From: Rhinopithecus roxellana
Lineage: Eukaryota; Chordata; Mammalia; Primates; Cercopithecidae
Assembly: GCF_007565055.1 (NCBI RefSeq)
Contig: NC_044554.1
Location: 138,321,463 to 138,385,462 of the forward strand
DNA length: 64,000 nucleotides
Direction: 5' to 3'
The notes below the pieces were generated by a model that was not told the origin of the DNA, did no database searches, and saw only the letters and a list, made by a program, of their open reading frames with translations. Each line of letters opens with the position of its first letter. The first letter of the stretch is position 1. Of this stretch, positions 1-12,240 are shown one piece after another. A program made the translations under genes and the position numbers.

Positions 1-268
1 CTCTGTCGCCCGGCCTGGAGTGCAGTGGTCGGATCTCAGCTCACTGCAAGCTCCGCCTCCCGGGTTCACGCCATTCTCCTGCCTCAGCCTCCCAAGTAGC
101 TGGGACTACAGGCGCCAGCCACCTCGCCCGGCTAGCTTTTTGTATTTTTTAGTAGAGACGGGGTTTCACCATGTTAGCCAGGATGGTCTCGAACTCCTGA
201 CCTCGTGATTCGCCCATCTCGGCCTCCCAAAGTGCTGGGATTACAGGCTTCAGCCACCGCGCCCGGCC
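1..268 (-). repeat. AluY-type element, cut by the window edge
   Basis: Antisense Alu ending ...GCCACCGCGCCCGGCC. It has the six-T GTATTTTTTAG variant and GGCTTCAGCC at its 5' end. Confidence 0.95.
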
Positions 269-335
269 AGAATCACTTTTTCTACACACTGGAAAGGGGC
301 CATGTTTATGTGAGATGAGTAACTGCCAAGTATTT

Positions 336-663
336 TTTTTTTTTTTTTTTTTTTTTTTTGAGACGGAGTCTCGCTCTGTCGCCCAGGCTGGAGTGCAGTG
401 GCGCGATCTCGGCTCACTGCAATCTCTGCCTGCCGGGTTCACGCCATTCTCCTGCCTCAGCCTCCGGAGTAGCTGGGATTACAGGCGCCCGCCACCTCGC
501 CCGGCTAGTTTTTTTTGTTTGTTTGTTTTTTGTATTTTTTTTTTAGTAGAGACGGGGTTTCACCGTGTTAGCCAGAATGGTCTCGATCTCCTGACCTCGT
601 GATCCGCCCGTCTCGGCCTCCCAAAGTGCTGGGATTACAGGCTTGAGCCACCGCGCCCGGCCA
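336..663 (-). repeat. AluY, Old World monkey type, with exact target duplication
   Basis: Antisense Alu with a T run from the poly(A) tail and GGCTTGAGCC near its 5' end. AGTAACTGCCAAGTATTT occurs at 318-335 and again at 664-681, an 18-bp perfect target duplication. This points to a young insertion. Confidence 0.97.
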
Positions 664-1394
664 AGTAACTGCCAAGTATTTAAATGACGCATGAAGTGAG
701 ACTTCAAAGTTTTTTCTTTGATAGGTTTAAAATAGTGATTTAGTTCTTCCTACCATAGAACAGATATTGACTAATTTTTAATACATTTCCCCTTCTCTCT
801 GAACAGAGCTTCCTCTAATTATTTTTGTCTCTAATTGTGCATGGGAAAACATAGCTTGAGGGGGAAACTGGTTCCCCCAGCAACAAAAGGTTCTAGAATA
901 TAATATGGAAATAAGATGAATCTAAACAGCCACCTAAAGAATTGTAAAGATGTATTTTGATGTACATATACACACACACCATACCATTTCACACTTTTCA
1001 GTTAGCAGAAGTACAAATATCAAGTATCATCTTAACAGCATGGGCAATGGTATATTATATCTGACTTATGTTTTCTTCCTGGAAGATGCTCCTCTAATAT
1101 CAGGTATATTTATTAATCATTATTGTCATGACAAAGAAGCATTATTGCAAGACCCTTTGCTAGACTCTAAAAGGTAGGATATAAGTTTTGTCTTTAAAAC
1201 TTTGTTAAGTTTTGTAATAGAAATAAAGAGTATTTCCCTCTGCTGAAAAACCATGTGCAAAAGCAATGAAAGCAAGAAAGCACAGAACTTACAAGGATCT
1301 CCTCTTCCTGCTTTTCATTATCATAATTTTCATCACACCATACATCTCAACATTCTAATTATCATTCCTAACGTTTCTGGGCCAAACGTTATAA

Positions 1395-1525
1395 CAGAGT
1401 CAGGAGCTGACCTGCATTGCTTCAGTTAACATGAGGCTTGTATGTGGAATTTGCTCAAGGTTGCAAAGTCAGTAAATGATGAAGCCAGGATTACACTCTC
1501 AGCATATCTGATGCCCCACTAAGCT
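1395..1525 (+). repeat. MIR fragment
   Basis: TTTGCTCAAGGTTGCAAAGT, CAGTAAATGATGAAGCCAGG and ATTACACTC match the MIR core. Confidence 0.7.
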
Positions 1526-2519
1526 TTTTTTTTATTGCATCTACTTGGGCAGTATTTCGGGATAAAGCAGTAGACAGAAGCCAAAAGAGCTTATTCCATC
1601 GGCACAGAGGAGAGACACAAAGGATTCTGAAAATAGAGTTACAAAGTTCTGTTTAAGCAATATTAATTTAACAACAGTACAGAGATTAAATGTACTAAGG
1701 TTATACATTGTTTGGAAAATGACCCCAAGATACAAACTGCATCAATTTCTTTAAGTGAGCGTGCATCTGTAGTTTTATTACTAGTTATACATAATCCAAG
1801 TGTCTTGGATCATACCAGCTTGTGTGCAAAGTTGAGATCACAATAATATAAATGCCTAAAGTACAATTCTTAATATTACACGTAGACATCTACACCCTAA
1901 ATGGCAGTACTTTCGCACTGAATCTCACAATAAATTTCATGGGAAAGTCCTTTTCAACTTCAATAGCTAATTCATTCTCCTAACAGATTTAAGTCCTGAC
2001 TCTCAGATCTAGGCAGAATATATGTACTATTCCACCCTTTCATTCTCCCCTCCGGCTGCCACCCCTTACACTATAAATAAAGAAATAAATAACTCGTGCA
2101 AATAAATGTCTACAGCCACACAGGTCCAAAAGTAGTTGCACCATTCAGTCTCTCAAACTCTATGCACAATAATTTTCGATCTCAACTTTCATCTCCACCG
2201 TTTATACTCTAAAACCCTTTATAATATATAAGTGCTTTTGAAAATAAAATGGCATTTTTATTAGAAAAAGGAGACCTCAGTTCTCATTCCAGTTGCTGTA
2301 CTCTGAGGTTCTCATCTGTAAAAGTAGATATTTGATTAGGTGATTGTGAGGGTCCCTAAACAAGAAGGATGCTTCCCAGTGATAATGTAATTAATTACTG
2401 CCATTACCTGTATTTCTTTTCTAAAAAAAAAAAAAAAAAAAAAACTTGTTGTGTATAATGTAATTGCTATGTAAGTATAATAATCTATTCAATTATCATG
2501 AACAGCTTCCAGTTGAGCT

Positions 2520-2600
2520 TACTAACTATCTGCTATGATCTTGGGCAACTCACTGTCTCTGAGCCTTAACTTCCTCATTTGTTTTTACATCTTGAGTCTG
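2520..2600 (-). repeat. MIR fragment
   Basis: The + strand reads TTGGGCAACTCACTGTCTCT and GAGCCTTAACTTCCTCATTT, the complement of MIR. Confidence 0.7.
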
Positions 2601-5599
2601 ATTTCTGATACCACTTTTATCCTTAGCTGACTATGATTCAGTCTCATCTGATGCACAGTCACATCTGGGAAATGGCAGTTATCATCCCAGTTTCAAAAGG
2701 GGAAACGAAAGCCTTAGGCCTTAGAAGGTATGTGCAAGTCACTCCACATTCATGCCAGTTGCATGGTGACCCAGGATGGGGCCTGGTTTTTCTATTCCTA
2801 CTTTACATTCTTTTCATGGCACTAAGCTAACTTGGTAGTATATTAGATAGTATGGCCTGGTAATAGAATGTCTTAGGATAGTTTCAGAATCTGCTGAATT
2901 CAAACCTGATAATGCCTAATCTGCTGAGATTCCACTGAAAGCAGTAGTATTCACTAAATCATTTATTATTTTGCGGAACAAATACAGAGTTTCCACTATG
3001 GGCCAAGTAGTTGGGTGTGGTGGTAGACAGGTTGTAGTTCTTATGCCGTATACTCTCGTCTCATAGTCAACCTGGTTCATGTAATAAGGACAGAGTCTCT
3101 ATTATAAGGTTCCAGGGCATTCGTCTATTTAATAGTAAGTTATTTTATATAGTTAATTATCTTTAATAACTTTCAAGTTCTCTTCTCCCATGCCTTGTAA
3201 AAGAGATATATGGAATGAAAAATATTTGTTGCAGAGGTACTGGTGCTTGGTTATCTGTTATATTCTGGAATTTTCCTATACACAAAAGGGATACCCTGGT
3301 GAGAATCAAGCACCGGATTCCTACATAATCTACAATAAATACTTCCAAGATCTGTATTTGTGTTATTAACCTTTAGCCAGTTGGTGTGTTGCCAGAAGTT
3401 TCTGAATGGTGATAAGATCTTGAACTACCTTGGCAGCTTTATTTTGGGGTGTGTCAGTAAACAAAGAAATACACGTAACTAAACTTTTCTGTACCATAAT
3501 ATTTTAATACTAGTCATTGCGCTAGTTATTTAAAGACAACCTTCTGTGTCAGAGAGCCTAAAAGGATGCCAGCGCAGTTTCTTCAAGTTTGTATTATGAC
3601 CCAGGTATGAAAAACTTAATTTAAACATCCAGTTATCACCCAGCTAAGGCCACCTGGCCAAAACTAAGTTTATGGATATAACCTAAATCCCATACCTTGA
3701 TCACATATCGGAGAAATCAGCTTTTTTGATCAACAGTTACTATTATTAATATGTTATTCCATATCTCTTAGAAACATTTGTCCTTTTATTGAATTCTAAA
3801 TTATAGTAAATATTCCCAGACATTACAATATAACCTCCTCAGCCTGAGGCATAAGATAGTATAATTATCAGTTTAGCCAGTTTGAAAGGGAAGAAAATCA
3901 TCAATATTTTGGAGAATGATTTAGACCCATTGTCTCATATTTAGCATATTTTTAGAAAATAATATGAAACGTGGCTAGATCTTACCAACTTATGGAGCCA
4001 TTGGAAAAACACTTTTGAACAATATATTTTAAGGGTGGTGGATTTATTAGTCATGATTTTCCCACTATTTTTGAAGATATGAAGTATTTTTAGAAATTAG
4101 TAAAATTACATCTGAAAATATTGTAAAATACTATGGGTAACTGCAGAATGTGAATGAGAGTGGGAAAAAAAGCCCATATTCTTAAGATTTGGGGTCTGAG
4201 GTTAACTCTTGAAAATGTATGTCACAGTCAGCCACTAGTGAAGAATTCGATTTCCCAGGAGTAGGAATTCCTGTGGTGAGTTACTGATCCTGATGTTCCC
4301 ATGTTCTGTTTCCTTGTTGTTTGGTCAGTGATGCAGCTTTACCCTGTTCTCCTCACTATTTATAATCGATCACGCCCTCTCCCATTGTTCAGTCATGCTG
4401 CTTTGAAAAAACGGTCTCCACTTCCTCATTTACCAGTCAGTCTTTAACCCACAGTCCGACTTTCACTCCCACAGTTCCTCGGAAACTGTTATTGTTATGG
4501 GCATCGATGACCCCTGCTAAATCCAGTGAACACCATGACATTATGCACTTGATTCTTGTGTTGCAACCCACACTGTTGACTTTTCCCAGCTTCTCCAGCC
4601 TCACTCCTCCCCTGGCTTCTTAGTTTTTCTCCCTTTCAGGCCACTCTTATTCTTCTTTGTATGGCCTGCCCACCCCTTCAAGTGCTTTTTTAAAGGATTT
4701 TAATTATTGTCTCTTCTTTTATACATTTTTCCTAAGCAAACTCATCCCCACCCAGAGCTTCAGCTACTACCCATGAGTCAATCTAAACTTTCAATCTAAC
4801 TCAGACCTCTTGTCTGAGCTCTAAGTCAGTATTTCAGATATTTCATGTTATGTGTGTCATAAGAACCTCAAACTCAACAGGTCTAGAAAATGGTTTCTTC
4901 TCTAATTGTCTTTATCTTATTAATGGAGCCACCACTCACTCAGGTTTTCAAAACCAAAATCCAGGAGTGATCCTGACAGCTTCTCCTAAGGGCTCCACAT
5001 TCATTTAATTGCTATCCTAGCCTATTGTACCTTCTAATTATCTCTTGAATCTTTCCTGTTCTCTTCATTGCTGTTGATACTGTCTTAGTACCCCGTGCCT
5101 GACACATTCCTTCAAGTCACCAGACTTTTGCTTTTGCAGATTGATTCCTTTACCTAGAATACTCACCTCTTCTTTGGCACCTTTCTCCAGCAGGCATCCA
5201 ATATTTTCTCATCCTTTGATATTCACTTCAGATATTGCCTTCTTCATAGTTTGTTTCCTGACCTTTTCTTCTGCTTCTCCTGTCCAGTGTCCCAGTCCTT
5301 TAGGGTCAGGTCTAGACTTAACTTTCCTGTCATTATGCAGAGACTTGCTTCTCAGCCTTTGGTATATTGCTTGTCTGTTTACTTATTAGCCTTCCTCACT
5401 CACTGTGTTTCTGAAATATAAAGCCTAGAACTTACAGCCACTCAACAAATGTTTCAACAAATGTATATCTATCCAGCATAAAGTATATGGCTCATGCAGT
5501 CACGTGTCTAGAGTGTTTTTTATTCATTAATAGCTCAACTGTACCCTATTCTTAAGCTCCTATTTCCCCAGAAGGTTTAAAAACAATTTCAATTTATTG

Positions 5600-6525
5600 A
5601 AATGAATTTTGAATGGCCAATAAGTAAATGAAAAAATGCTCAACATCACTAATTATCAGGAAATCATCTCATCCCAGTTAGAATGGCTGTCATCAAAAAC
5701 ACACACAGAAAAAAATGCTCCTGAGGATGCAGAGAAACGGGAAGTCTTATACACTGTTTGTGGTAATATAAATTACTACTGCCATTATGAAAAATATTAT
5801 GGAAGTTTCTCAAAAAAATAACAATAGAACTACCATATGATCCAGCAATCCCACTACTGGCTATTTATCTAAAGGAGGGGACATTAGTATATCAAAGGGA
5901 TACACATGCCCCTATGCTTATTGCATCACTATTCACAATCGCTAACATATGGAATCAACATAAATATCCATAAATAGATGAAGAGATAAGGAAAATGTGG
6001 TACACACATTGCAACAATAATCAGCCATAAAATAAAGAATGAAATCCTTCCATTTGCACCAACATGGATGAACCTGTAGGATATTATGTTAAGCAAAGTA
6101 AGTCAGGCACAGAAAGATAAATATGTCATGTTCTCACTCAAATGCAGGGGACTTAAAAATAAGCTCATAGGTCTAGAGAGTAGAATTGTGGTTATGAGAG
6201 ACTGGGAAGGGTAGAGGGACAGGAGGATAGGGAGAGGTTAATTAACAGATACAAAATTTTAGCAATATAGGAGGAATGAGTTCTGTTCTACTGTTCTATA
6301 GTACTATGTGGTGAATACAGTTAAAAATCATTTATTGTATATTGTTTCAAAGCTAGAAAAGGATTTTGAGTGTTCCCAATACAAATAAGTGATAAATGTT
6401 TGAGGTGATTGATATGCTAATTACTCTGATTTGATCATTACACACTTTATACTTGTATCAAAATATCACTCCGTAACCAATAAAGATGTACAATTTTTAC
6501 ATGTCAGCTAAAAATAAAAGGGAAT
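5600..6525 (+). repeat. L1 3' end (ORF2 tail and 3' UTR), old
   Basis: The + strand begins near the L1 segment AAATGCTCAACATCACTAAT, passes the ORF2 end (CCATATGATCCAGCAATCCC, GGAATCAACATAAATATCC) and continues into an L1MA/L1MB-type 3' UTR with GAGGTGATTGATATGCTAATTA, ending in an A-rich tail. It has no open frame. Confidence 0.85.
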
Positions 6526-6694
6526 AAAGGTGAATTTTGTTAGCCATTAAAGCAGTTTGAACTTATCCTACCCATCCTCTTTTCCATCCCTCAGGAGTAG
6601 GGGACATATATGTAATATTATGGCCTGGGAGTCAGGAGTGAGGATGAGGATGAAAGTGTGAGTCTGGTTTGTAGTCATCAGTCCGCACTAATCT

Positions 6695-6742
6695 ATAACC
6701 TTCATTGAGCTGTAGTCAATAACCTTCATTGAGCTGTAGTCA
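6695..6742. repeat. Exact 24-bp tandem duplication
   Basis: The unit starts ATAACCTTCATTGAGC and is repeated without change at 6695-6718 and 6719-6742. ATTCCATTA is then also doubled. Confidence 0.95.
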
Positions 6743-7756
6743 TTCCATTAATTCCATTAATTCTTGAGCTTTGGGCTTTGGCCTCTGTTCTCAAAACATT
6801 TGCTAGGGAATATCTATAGGCTCATTTTAGCCTTCTGATGTCATGGCCACATATCACTACAACACCCTTTCTGGTTCTGTCAGCCACCACTGCACTCTTC
6901 TCAGGAACTCTGCTTTGTTTTTCTCAGACTACCCTGGAGTTGTGGGACACTGTATCCTCATCGTACCAGTGCCCCTTGTCCCAATGGCTTACATGCTACC
7001 CTCAGTCATTTTTGCTCTAATGCTCAGGCTCGTGGATGGGTGTAGGACAAATCAATTGGAAAGGAAGTGTGCTGGGCTCTTCTCAAAGATTCATTGCTTT
7101 GGGTTAGATGTCCTACTTTTTTCAGTCTTCTTTTTTACTTTTTGAACCAGACAAAGTAGTCTTGCACCACCTCACATTCTTGCCTACTCTATGGTTCCTG
7201 CAAAATACACTCTAGCCCCTAAGACCAACACTGTGCTGCTTAAGATGCAGGACCAGCTTTCGAAACAGCATCCTCACTTACTCCTGGCCAAAAACCTGTA
7301 GCAAAATCAAGTTTCTTTTAAATTAAAACTATGTTGGCTTTCAGACTTTTGTCTCTGCTATTACTTAGAAATGCTTACTTTAAAACTAAAGACTGAACCA
7401 CATCTCCTCTGTTCTAGATGATAAATTTATCCTTACCCCCAAAGCAATGCATACCACTAGATTTATAAGAGGAAAGCCTCGAGGCAACAAGAATGGATAA
7501 TGGGAAAGATACAACAAATCTTAAATCTCTAAAATGTACCCTGAAGTAAAAGTAGGGATGAATGGCATTTATTCTGCGCCTAGTATGTGCTGAGTGAATA
7601 GAATTGTAAGGGTAAACAGCAGATACGCTTTGACCTTCAGGTACTGTCAAATGCTGGGAGGCATAGACACATACTACAAGTAAGAGGATGACAAGGTAAA
7701 ATGTGAGACATCCTGGAGGAAAGGTGTAAACACATTATAATTGGAGAATGGATGAG
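6743..7756. other. Unclassified intronic DNA upstream of the ERV
   Basis: I recognise nothing here. Short open frames lack any family resemblance. Confidence 0.5.
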
Positions 7757-7761
7757 GGCAC

Positions 7762-8168
7762 TGTAAAGTTAGCGGAGAGAAAGGACAAGAGAGAGAGAGA
7801 CCCAAGGTCAAGCGAGTAAATTTATTAACCTGCCAGGCTGCTTCACCACAGTCAGAGGAGGCAGCCTGAGCTTACAAAGTGAGGGTTTTATATGGGGGAG
7901 AGAGACCCTGGGGTTGTTTGTCGGTTAACCTTACCACATATCATATCATGACGAGCTTACAATATAGGAATTTACAAGAGGATGTAACTTAGGTTTCTCC
8001 ATGTTTCTCGTGACCTCCCCCATGCCTCCCATAGGGCTGTAAGCAAGTCTGGTGACCTTGCTGTAGTGCCTGGATAAGGGTCCAGGAATGCAGCTGCAGA
8101 GTATTCAGTGTAAGGGTCAACTGCATTGGGTTGGGGCGGGGGAGGTCTGGGGCAGCTTGTCCCTAACA
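7762..8168 (-). repeat. 3' LTR of the class I ERV
   Basis: The minus strand starts TGTTAGGGACAAG and ends CTTTACA. A TATA box (CATATAAAA, complement at 7886-7894) lies about 65 bp before an AATAAA (complement at 7821-7826). A purine-rich tract (AAAAGGCTGGAA) precedes it inside the element. It is flanked on the outside by GGCAC. Confidence 0.85.
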
Positions 8169-9055
8169 TTCCAGCCTTTTAATAGGTAATAGAAGAGGGG
8201 TGCCATTGTCATCTGGCTGCTTCTTGCTGGATAGCGGCGATGGTTGTGGGGAGAGGCTGGATAATAGGGACTGCCGTTCCTGGAGCTGTTGGTGTTTTTG
8301 GAGTAGCATCATATCTTGTACTGTTCCATTGGTGAAGGTTCTAACAAGGTCCTGTAAAAACTGGATAAGGAGATGTAAGAGACATGGGCCAAGTGCTAAA
8401 TGGGGGAAGAGGGTAATGGCAGGGCCTAGGAAGGCCAGTAGCCAGGGTGCTCAGGAGTTACAAAATCACTGGGGCTAGGAATCTGAAAGGCACTGCCTGA
8501 TTTCAGAAGATTTTTTTTTTCTTTTTTTTTTTAGACGGAGTCTTGCTCTGTCGCCCAGGCTAGAGTGCAGTGGCGCGATCTCTGCTCACTGCAAGCTCCA
8601 CCTCCTGGGTTCATGCTACATGCCATTCTCCTGCCTCGGCTTCCTGAATAGCTGGGACTACAGGCGCCCACCACCACGCCTGGCTAATGTTTTGTATTTT
8701 TAGTAGAGAGTTTCACCATGGGGTTTCACTGTGTTAGCCAAGATGGTCTCGATCTCCTGACTTCGTGATCCGCCCACCTTAGCCTCCCAAAGATCTGGGA
8801 TTACAGGCGTGAGCCACTGTGCCTGGCTAGAAGCTTTTTCACTTATTCGTCGAGCAGCATCTTGTACTAGTCCTGACTGGTTAGTATAGAAACAGCACTC
8901 TTCTCCTAAAAAGATGCACAGTCTGCCTTTCTTGGCAGTGAGGAGATCTAAACCTTGACGGTTTTGAAGTGTCACTGCTGCTTAAAGAGTCTAATTGGAA
9001 TTGGAGAGCAAGTCTATTTGGGATTGGAGACCCCATCGTGGGGTTTTGGGAAGGC
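8169..9055 (-). pseudogene. ERV env remnant, transmembrane subunit only, split by AluY
   Basis: Directly after integrase the minus strand enters the TM ectodomain: a coiled-coil-like segment, then the CX6CC cysteine motif (CIFLGEECC) near 8900. An AluY (8511-8828) follows, and then the membrane-span and cytoplasmic tail (GPCLLHLLIQFLQDL, ending near SSKKQPDDNG) at 8480-8190. The surface subunit is missing, so a deletion of more than 1 kb is inferred from the usual ERV length. The tail reads into the 3' LTR. It is non-coding today: it carries stops in addition to the Alu. Confidence 0.82.
8511..8828 (-). repeat. AluY inserted in ERV env
   Basis: Antisense Alu, flanked by AGAAG at 8505-8509 and 8829-8833. 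It has a small internal duplication around TTCATGCTACATGCC and an extra TTTCACCATGGGG segment. It post-dates the ERV. Confidence 0.95.
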
Positions 9056-9059
9056 CTGG

Positions 9060-9930
9060 TCGGCTTGTTAGTGGAGGAGATGGCAGATGAGGGAGAGTGT
9101 TGGGAGGTATTCTCCTAGCTGAGAGTTAGAAGGGGGCCTGTTTTGTAAGAGGAAAGGGAGTCTGTACATTAACTCAAATGGACTGAGGAACCAGGGTGCT
9201 TTTGGACTGGCTCTAATGCTGGCTAGTGCTATGAGCAAAAGGGAGGTCCATGGTTTTTGGACTTCAAGAGTGAGTTTGGTTAACTGAGCCTTAAGGATCC
9301 CATTTGCCCTTTTGACTTTTCCGGATGACTGGGGCCAGTATGGGATATGGAGACACCACTAGACGCCAAGGGACTGAGAAAACTGTTGAGTGATTTGGGA
9401 GATGAAGCTAGGGGACACTGTCTGATTGTATGGAGTGAGGGAGACCAAATCTAAGGATGATTTCTATTACAAGAATTTGGGAGACTTCTGTGACCTTTTC
9501 TGAAGAGGTAGGAAATGCTTCTACCCACCAAGAGAAGGTGTCTATAAGAGTAAGACTAAATTTTGTCCTCTTGACAGGATGCATGTGGGTGAAGTCTATT
9601 TGCCAGTCCTCCCCTGGGAGTGTTCCTCTGAGCTGATGTATAGGGATGGAGGGAGAGTGGAGGGCCTTGGGAGGAAGTAATAGAGCATATACAACAGTTT
9701 GAGGTTATGTTTCTTAGTGAGGTGAATAGATGGGGGGAGGAGAAATAGGGCGAACGAGTAGGTATGGGGGCGCACACTGATATATGGAAGGATTGGTGAG
9801 GAGATGTCAAAATTTCTCTGGTTTGCTCTTGGTGGAGGACGAGCTTTTGATTTTTGACTATCCAGTCCCCTTGAAAGGAGGCTTCTTGCTGTAGTAGCAA
9901 AGCTTTTTTGGTGGGAGAGTTGTTGGGTTG
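9060..9930 (-). pseudogene. ERV integrase remnant
   Basis: The frame includes the N-terminal region (9900-9556) and a catalytic core with WQIDFTHM (first Asp), IQSDSVPSF (second Asp, next residue altered) and GKVKRANG, where the third catalytic acid of the DDE triad would be. That third position is Lys (AAA) in this copy, a single G-to-A change. The core continues with FLSPFELMYRLPF, and stops and frameshifts are present. Confidence 0.82.
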
Positions 9931-9989
9931 GGTTGCTGGGGTAACGAGGAGGAGAGGGGCAAAGGCAGAAGAAAGGGAAGCTTCTTTAG

Positions 9990-10760
9990 CTACCTCATCA
10001 TTCTTTCTGGTCCCTCTTGAGATTTCATCTCATCCTGTTTGATGTCCTCGACAGTGTGTAACTCCTGCTTTAGCTGGGAGGTGTGCGACCTGAAGGAGTT
10101 GGTACATAAGGGGGCCATCAGTGATAGGGGTTCCTTTGGTGGTAAGGAATCCTCTCTCTTGCCAGATAACAGCGTGGGAATGAGGAATGTGATAGGTATA
10201 TTTGGAGTCTGTATAAATGTTGACTCGTTTGCCTCTGGAAAGGGTTAGGACCCTGGTGAGAGCTATGAGTTCTGCTTTTTGGGAGGAGGATCCTGAGGGT
10301 AGGGGCTTGGCTTCAATTACTTGGTCAAGGGAAGCAACTGCATATCCAGCAATTTGGAGGGACCCAGTGGGCCCAGAAGAGGAGCCATCTATGGATAGTT
10401 AGTCATCGGGGTTAGTGAGAGACTCGGAGGAAATGTTTGGGAAATGTGGCTGTACATGGTCCAGGATATCGGTGCAAGAATGAGTAGGAGGGGAAGAGGA
10501 TACAGGGAGTAAGGATGCTGGGTTGAGGGGAGCACTTCTGGCAAGACTGAATTTGAGATTTTTAATAAAGAGCGCATGGAGTAATTGAATCCTGGAAAGA
10601 GGAAGGGAGCTTAATGCTCGGGAGGAGAGGAGATCTTGTAGATTATGAGAACTGCAGCTGGTGGTATTCTGGCTGAAAGTTAGTTTCCTGCTTTCTAGAG
10701 CTAAGCTGGCCACCGCTTCTAGTGCTTTAAGGCAGGTTGGTCACCCTTTGACTCTGTTAT
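9990..10760 (-). pseudogene. ERV connection and RNase H remnant
   Basis: The minus strand reads a connection segment (10713-10399, SRALSSLPLSRIQLLHALF) and then an RNase H core: DGSSSGPTG at about 10390-10360, a Glu in the QKAELIAL-type helix, and IYTDSKYTYH near 10190-10220. The acidic residues used for metal binding can be seen, but frames are interrupted. Confidence 0.75.
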
Positions 10761-10849
10761 CTAGTTGTTTAGAGAGGTAAGCTACAGGGGCAAAGGAAGG
10801 AGGATTTCCTTTCTGTTGTCCTAAGACATCAAGGGCTATTCCTCAGCTT

Positions 10850-11860
10850 TCAGCAGTTATGGAGAGTGAAAGGTTGGGAGATATCAGGTAAGGATGGAGC
10901 TGACGCAGTGACAAAAGCAGTTTGGAGTTTGTGGAAGCTGGGGAGTATGTTATGTGAGGGGTTTAGGGGTTCATTGAGAGAGCCTTTGGCTGCTTCACAG
11001 AGGGGATGAGCTCGGAGGGCAAAATTGCAAATCCATATTCTAAAGAAGCCTGCTAGCCCTAGGAAGGAAGGGATTTCACTTTTGTAGGAGGGTGGGGGTA
11101 GATTTTCTTTTAATGCTGCCCCGGCTGGAGTCATAGCCTGGGTCCCAGGGGAAAGTTGAATTCCTAAGTAGGTCACCATGGAGGTGGAGACTTGGGCCTT
11201 GGAGGGGGAGATCCTATACCCTTTGATAGCAAGAAAGTTTAAGAGAGCAGCGACCGTGTGAGTTTGAGAGTCTTTTAGAGAGGGGCTGCAAAGAAGAAAG
11301 TCATCCATGTATTGAAGAAGACGACTGGGAGACAGGTTTAAGGAAGTGAGTTCTCTGGCTAAAGCTTGTCCGAAGAAGTGAGGGCTATCCCTAAAGCCCT
11401 GAGGGAGGACAGACCATGTGAGTTGTAGTGACTGGAGGGTGTCAGGGTCAGTCCAGGTGAAAGCAAATAGGGTGTAGGGAAATGGTAAAGAAGGCATCCT
11501 TCAGGTCAGTTTTGGTGTAGTGGGTGGTGTTGGCCGGGATGAGAGAGAGAAGTGTACAGGAGTTAGGGACTACAGGATGAATAGGGAGGACAGCCTGAAT
11601 GATGGCTCAGAGGTCATGAACAAGTTGGTATGAGCCATCAGACTTTTTAACAGGGAGGAAGGCATGTTATATGGAGAATGTGTTGGTCTAAGAAGACTAC
11701 ATGAGCAGAGCTTGTTTATGATGGACTGTAGGCCCTTTTGGTGGGTTAGAGAGATGGGGTATTGAGGAACGTTGGGAAATTTGGAGAGGTCTTTTAACTG
11801 GATTTTGATGGGGTCATGGTGAGCTGCCATGGAAGGGTTAATGAGAGAAGCAGGAAGTGG
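10850..11860 (-). pseudogene. ERV reverse transcriptase remnant
   Basis: From about 11860 to 11570 the frame encodes the RT fingers (KIQLKDLSKFPNVPQYP). After frameshifts, an open stretch from 11497 to 10850 (215 codons) carries LPQGFRDSP and the catalytic YMDD at 11300-11311, followed by the thumb region (FLGLAGFFRIWI). The catalytic Asp pair is intact, but the gene is broken by frameshifts and stops on both sides. Confidence 0.88.
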
Positions 11861-11989
11861 GTACTGGGGAGAGGGGTCAGGGGCCGGACTAGCGGAGAGG
11901 AGCAGAAGGGGCCTCTAGTTGAGGGGGGCAAGAAAAACTTTTGCTGAAAGGTCTCAGTCTAGAATGGGGGTGGGGCGATGAGGCATGAC

Positions 11990-12240
11990 AAGGAAAGAGT
12001 GTGAGAAAACAGCATCAAACAGGAAACAAGTAAGAGGTGTGGTGGCAAGTGGACGTGAGATGAGTCCGTCAACACCCACAACTGAGACTTGAGAGGGATG
12101 AGTGGGTCCTGAGAACTCAGGCAAAGCTGAGTAGGTGATCCCACTATCATTGATAAAAGAGATCGGCTTACCTGATACTAGTAGAGTTACCCTGGGCTCC
12201 GATGCAGTGATGGCAGTGAGAGCTGGGGGCCAGGGGCCAG
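11990..12240 (-). pseudogene. ERV protease remnant
   Basis: The frame reads GKPISFINDSGITYSALP, a retroviral aspartic protease core. The active-site triplet is DSG (12140-12148) in place of the common DTG. Asp is kept, but neighbouring residues have changed. It lies between nucleocapsid and RT, as expected for gag-pro-pol. There is no intact start or end. Confidence 0.75.

Larger units (their letters stand above)
682..5599. other. Unclassified intronic DNA
   Basis: Apart from the MIR traces at 1395 and 2520 and an A run at 2424-2443, I see no gene, RNA or recognisable repeat. Positions 4280-5400 are pyrimidine-rich and could be an old unrecognised repeat. Confidence 0.5.

Noticed and set aside
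20..602. Several open frames of 60-97 codons
   Set aside because: They translate Alu sequence (typical SPRLECSGAISAHC-type peptides). The same applies to frames in every other Alu.
5636..5821. Small open frame with L1-like residues
   Set aside because: It is a remnant of L1 ORF2, not a gene.
8200..8478. 92-codon + strand open frame
   Set aside because: It is the antisense of the ERV env tail.
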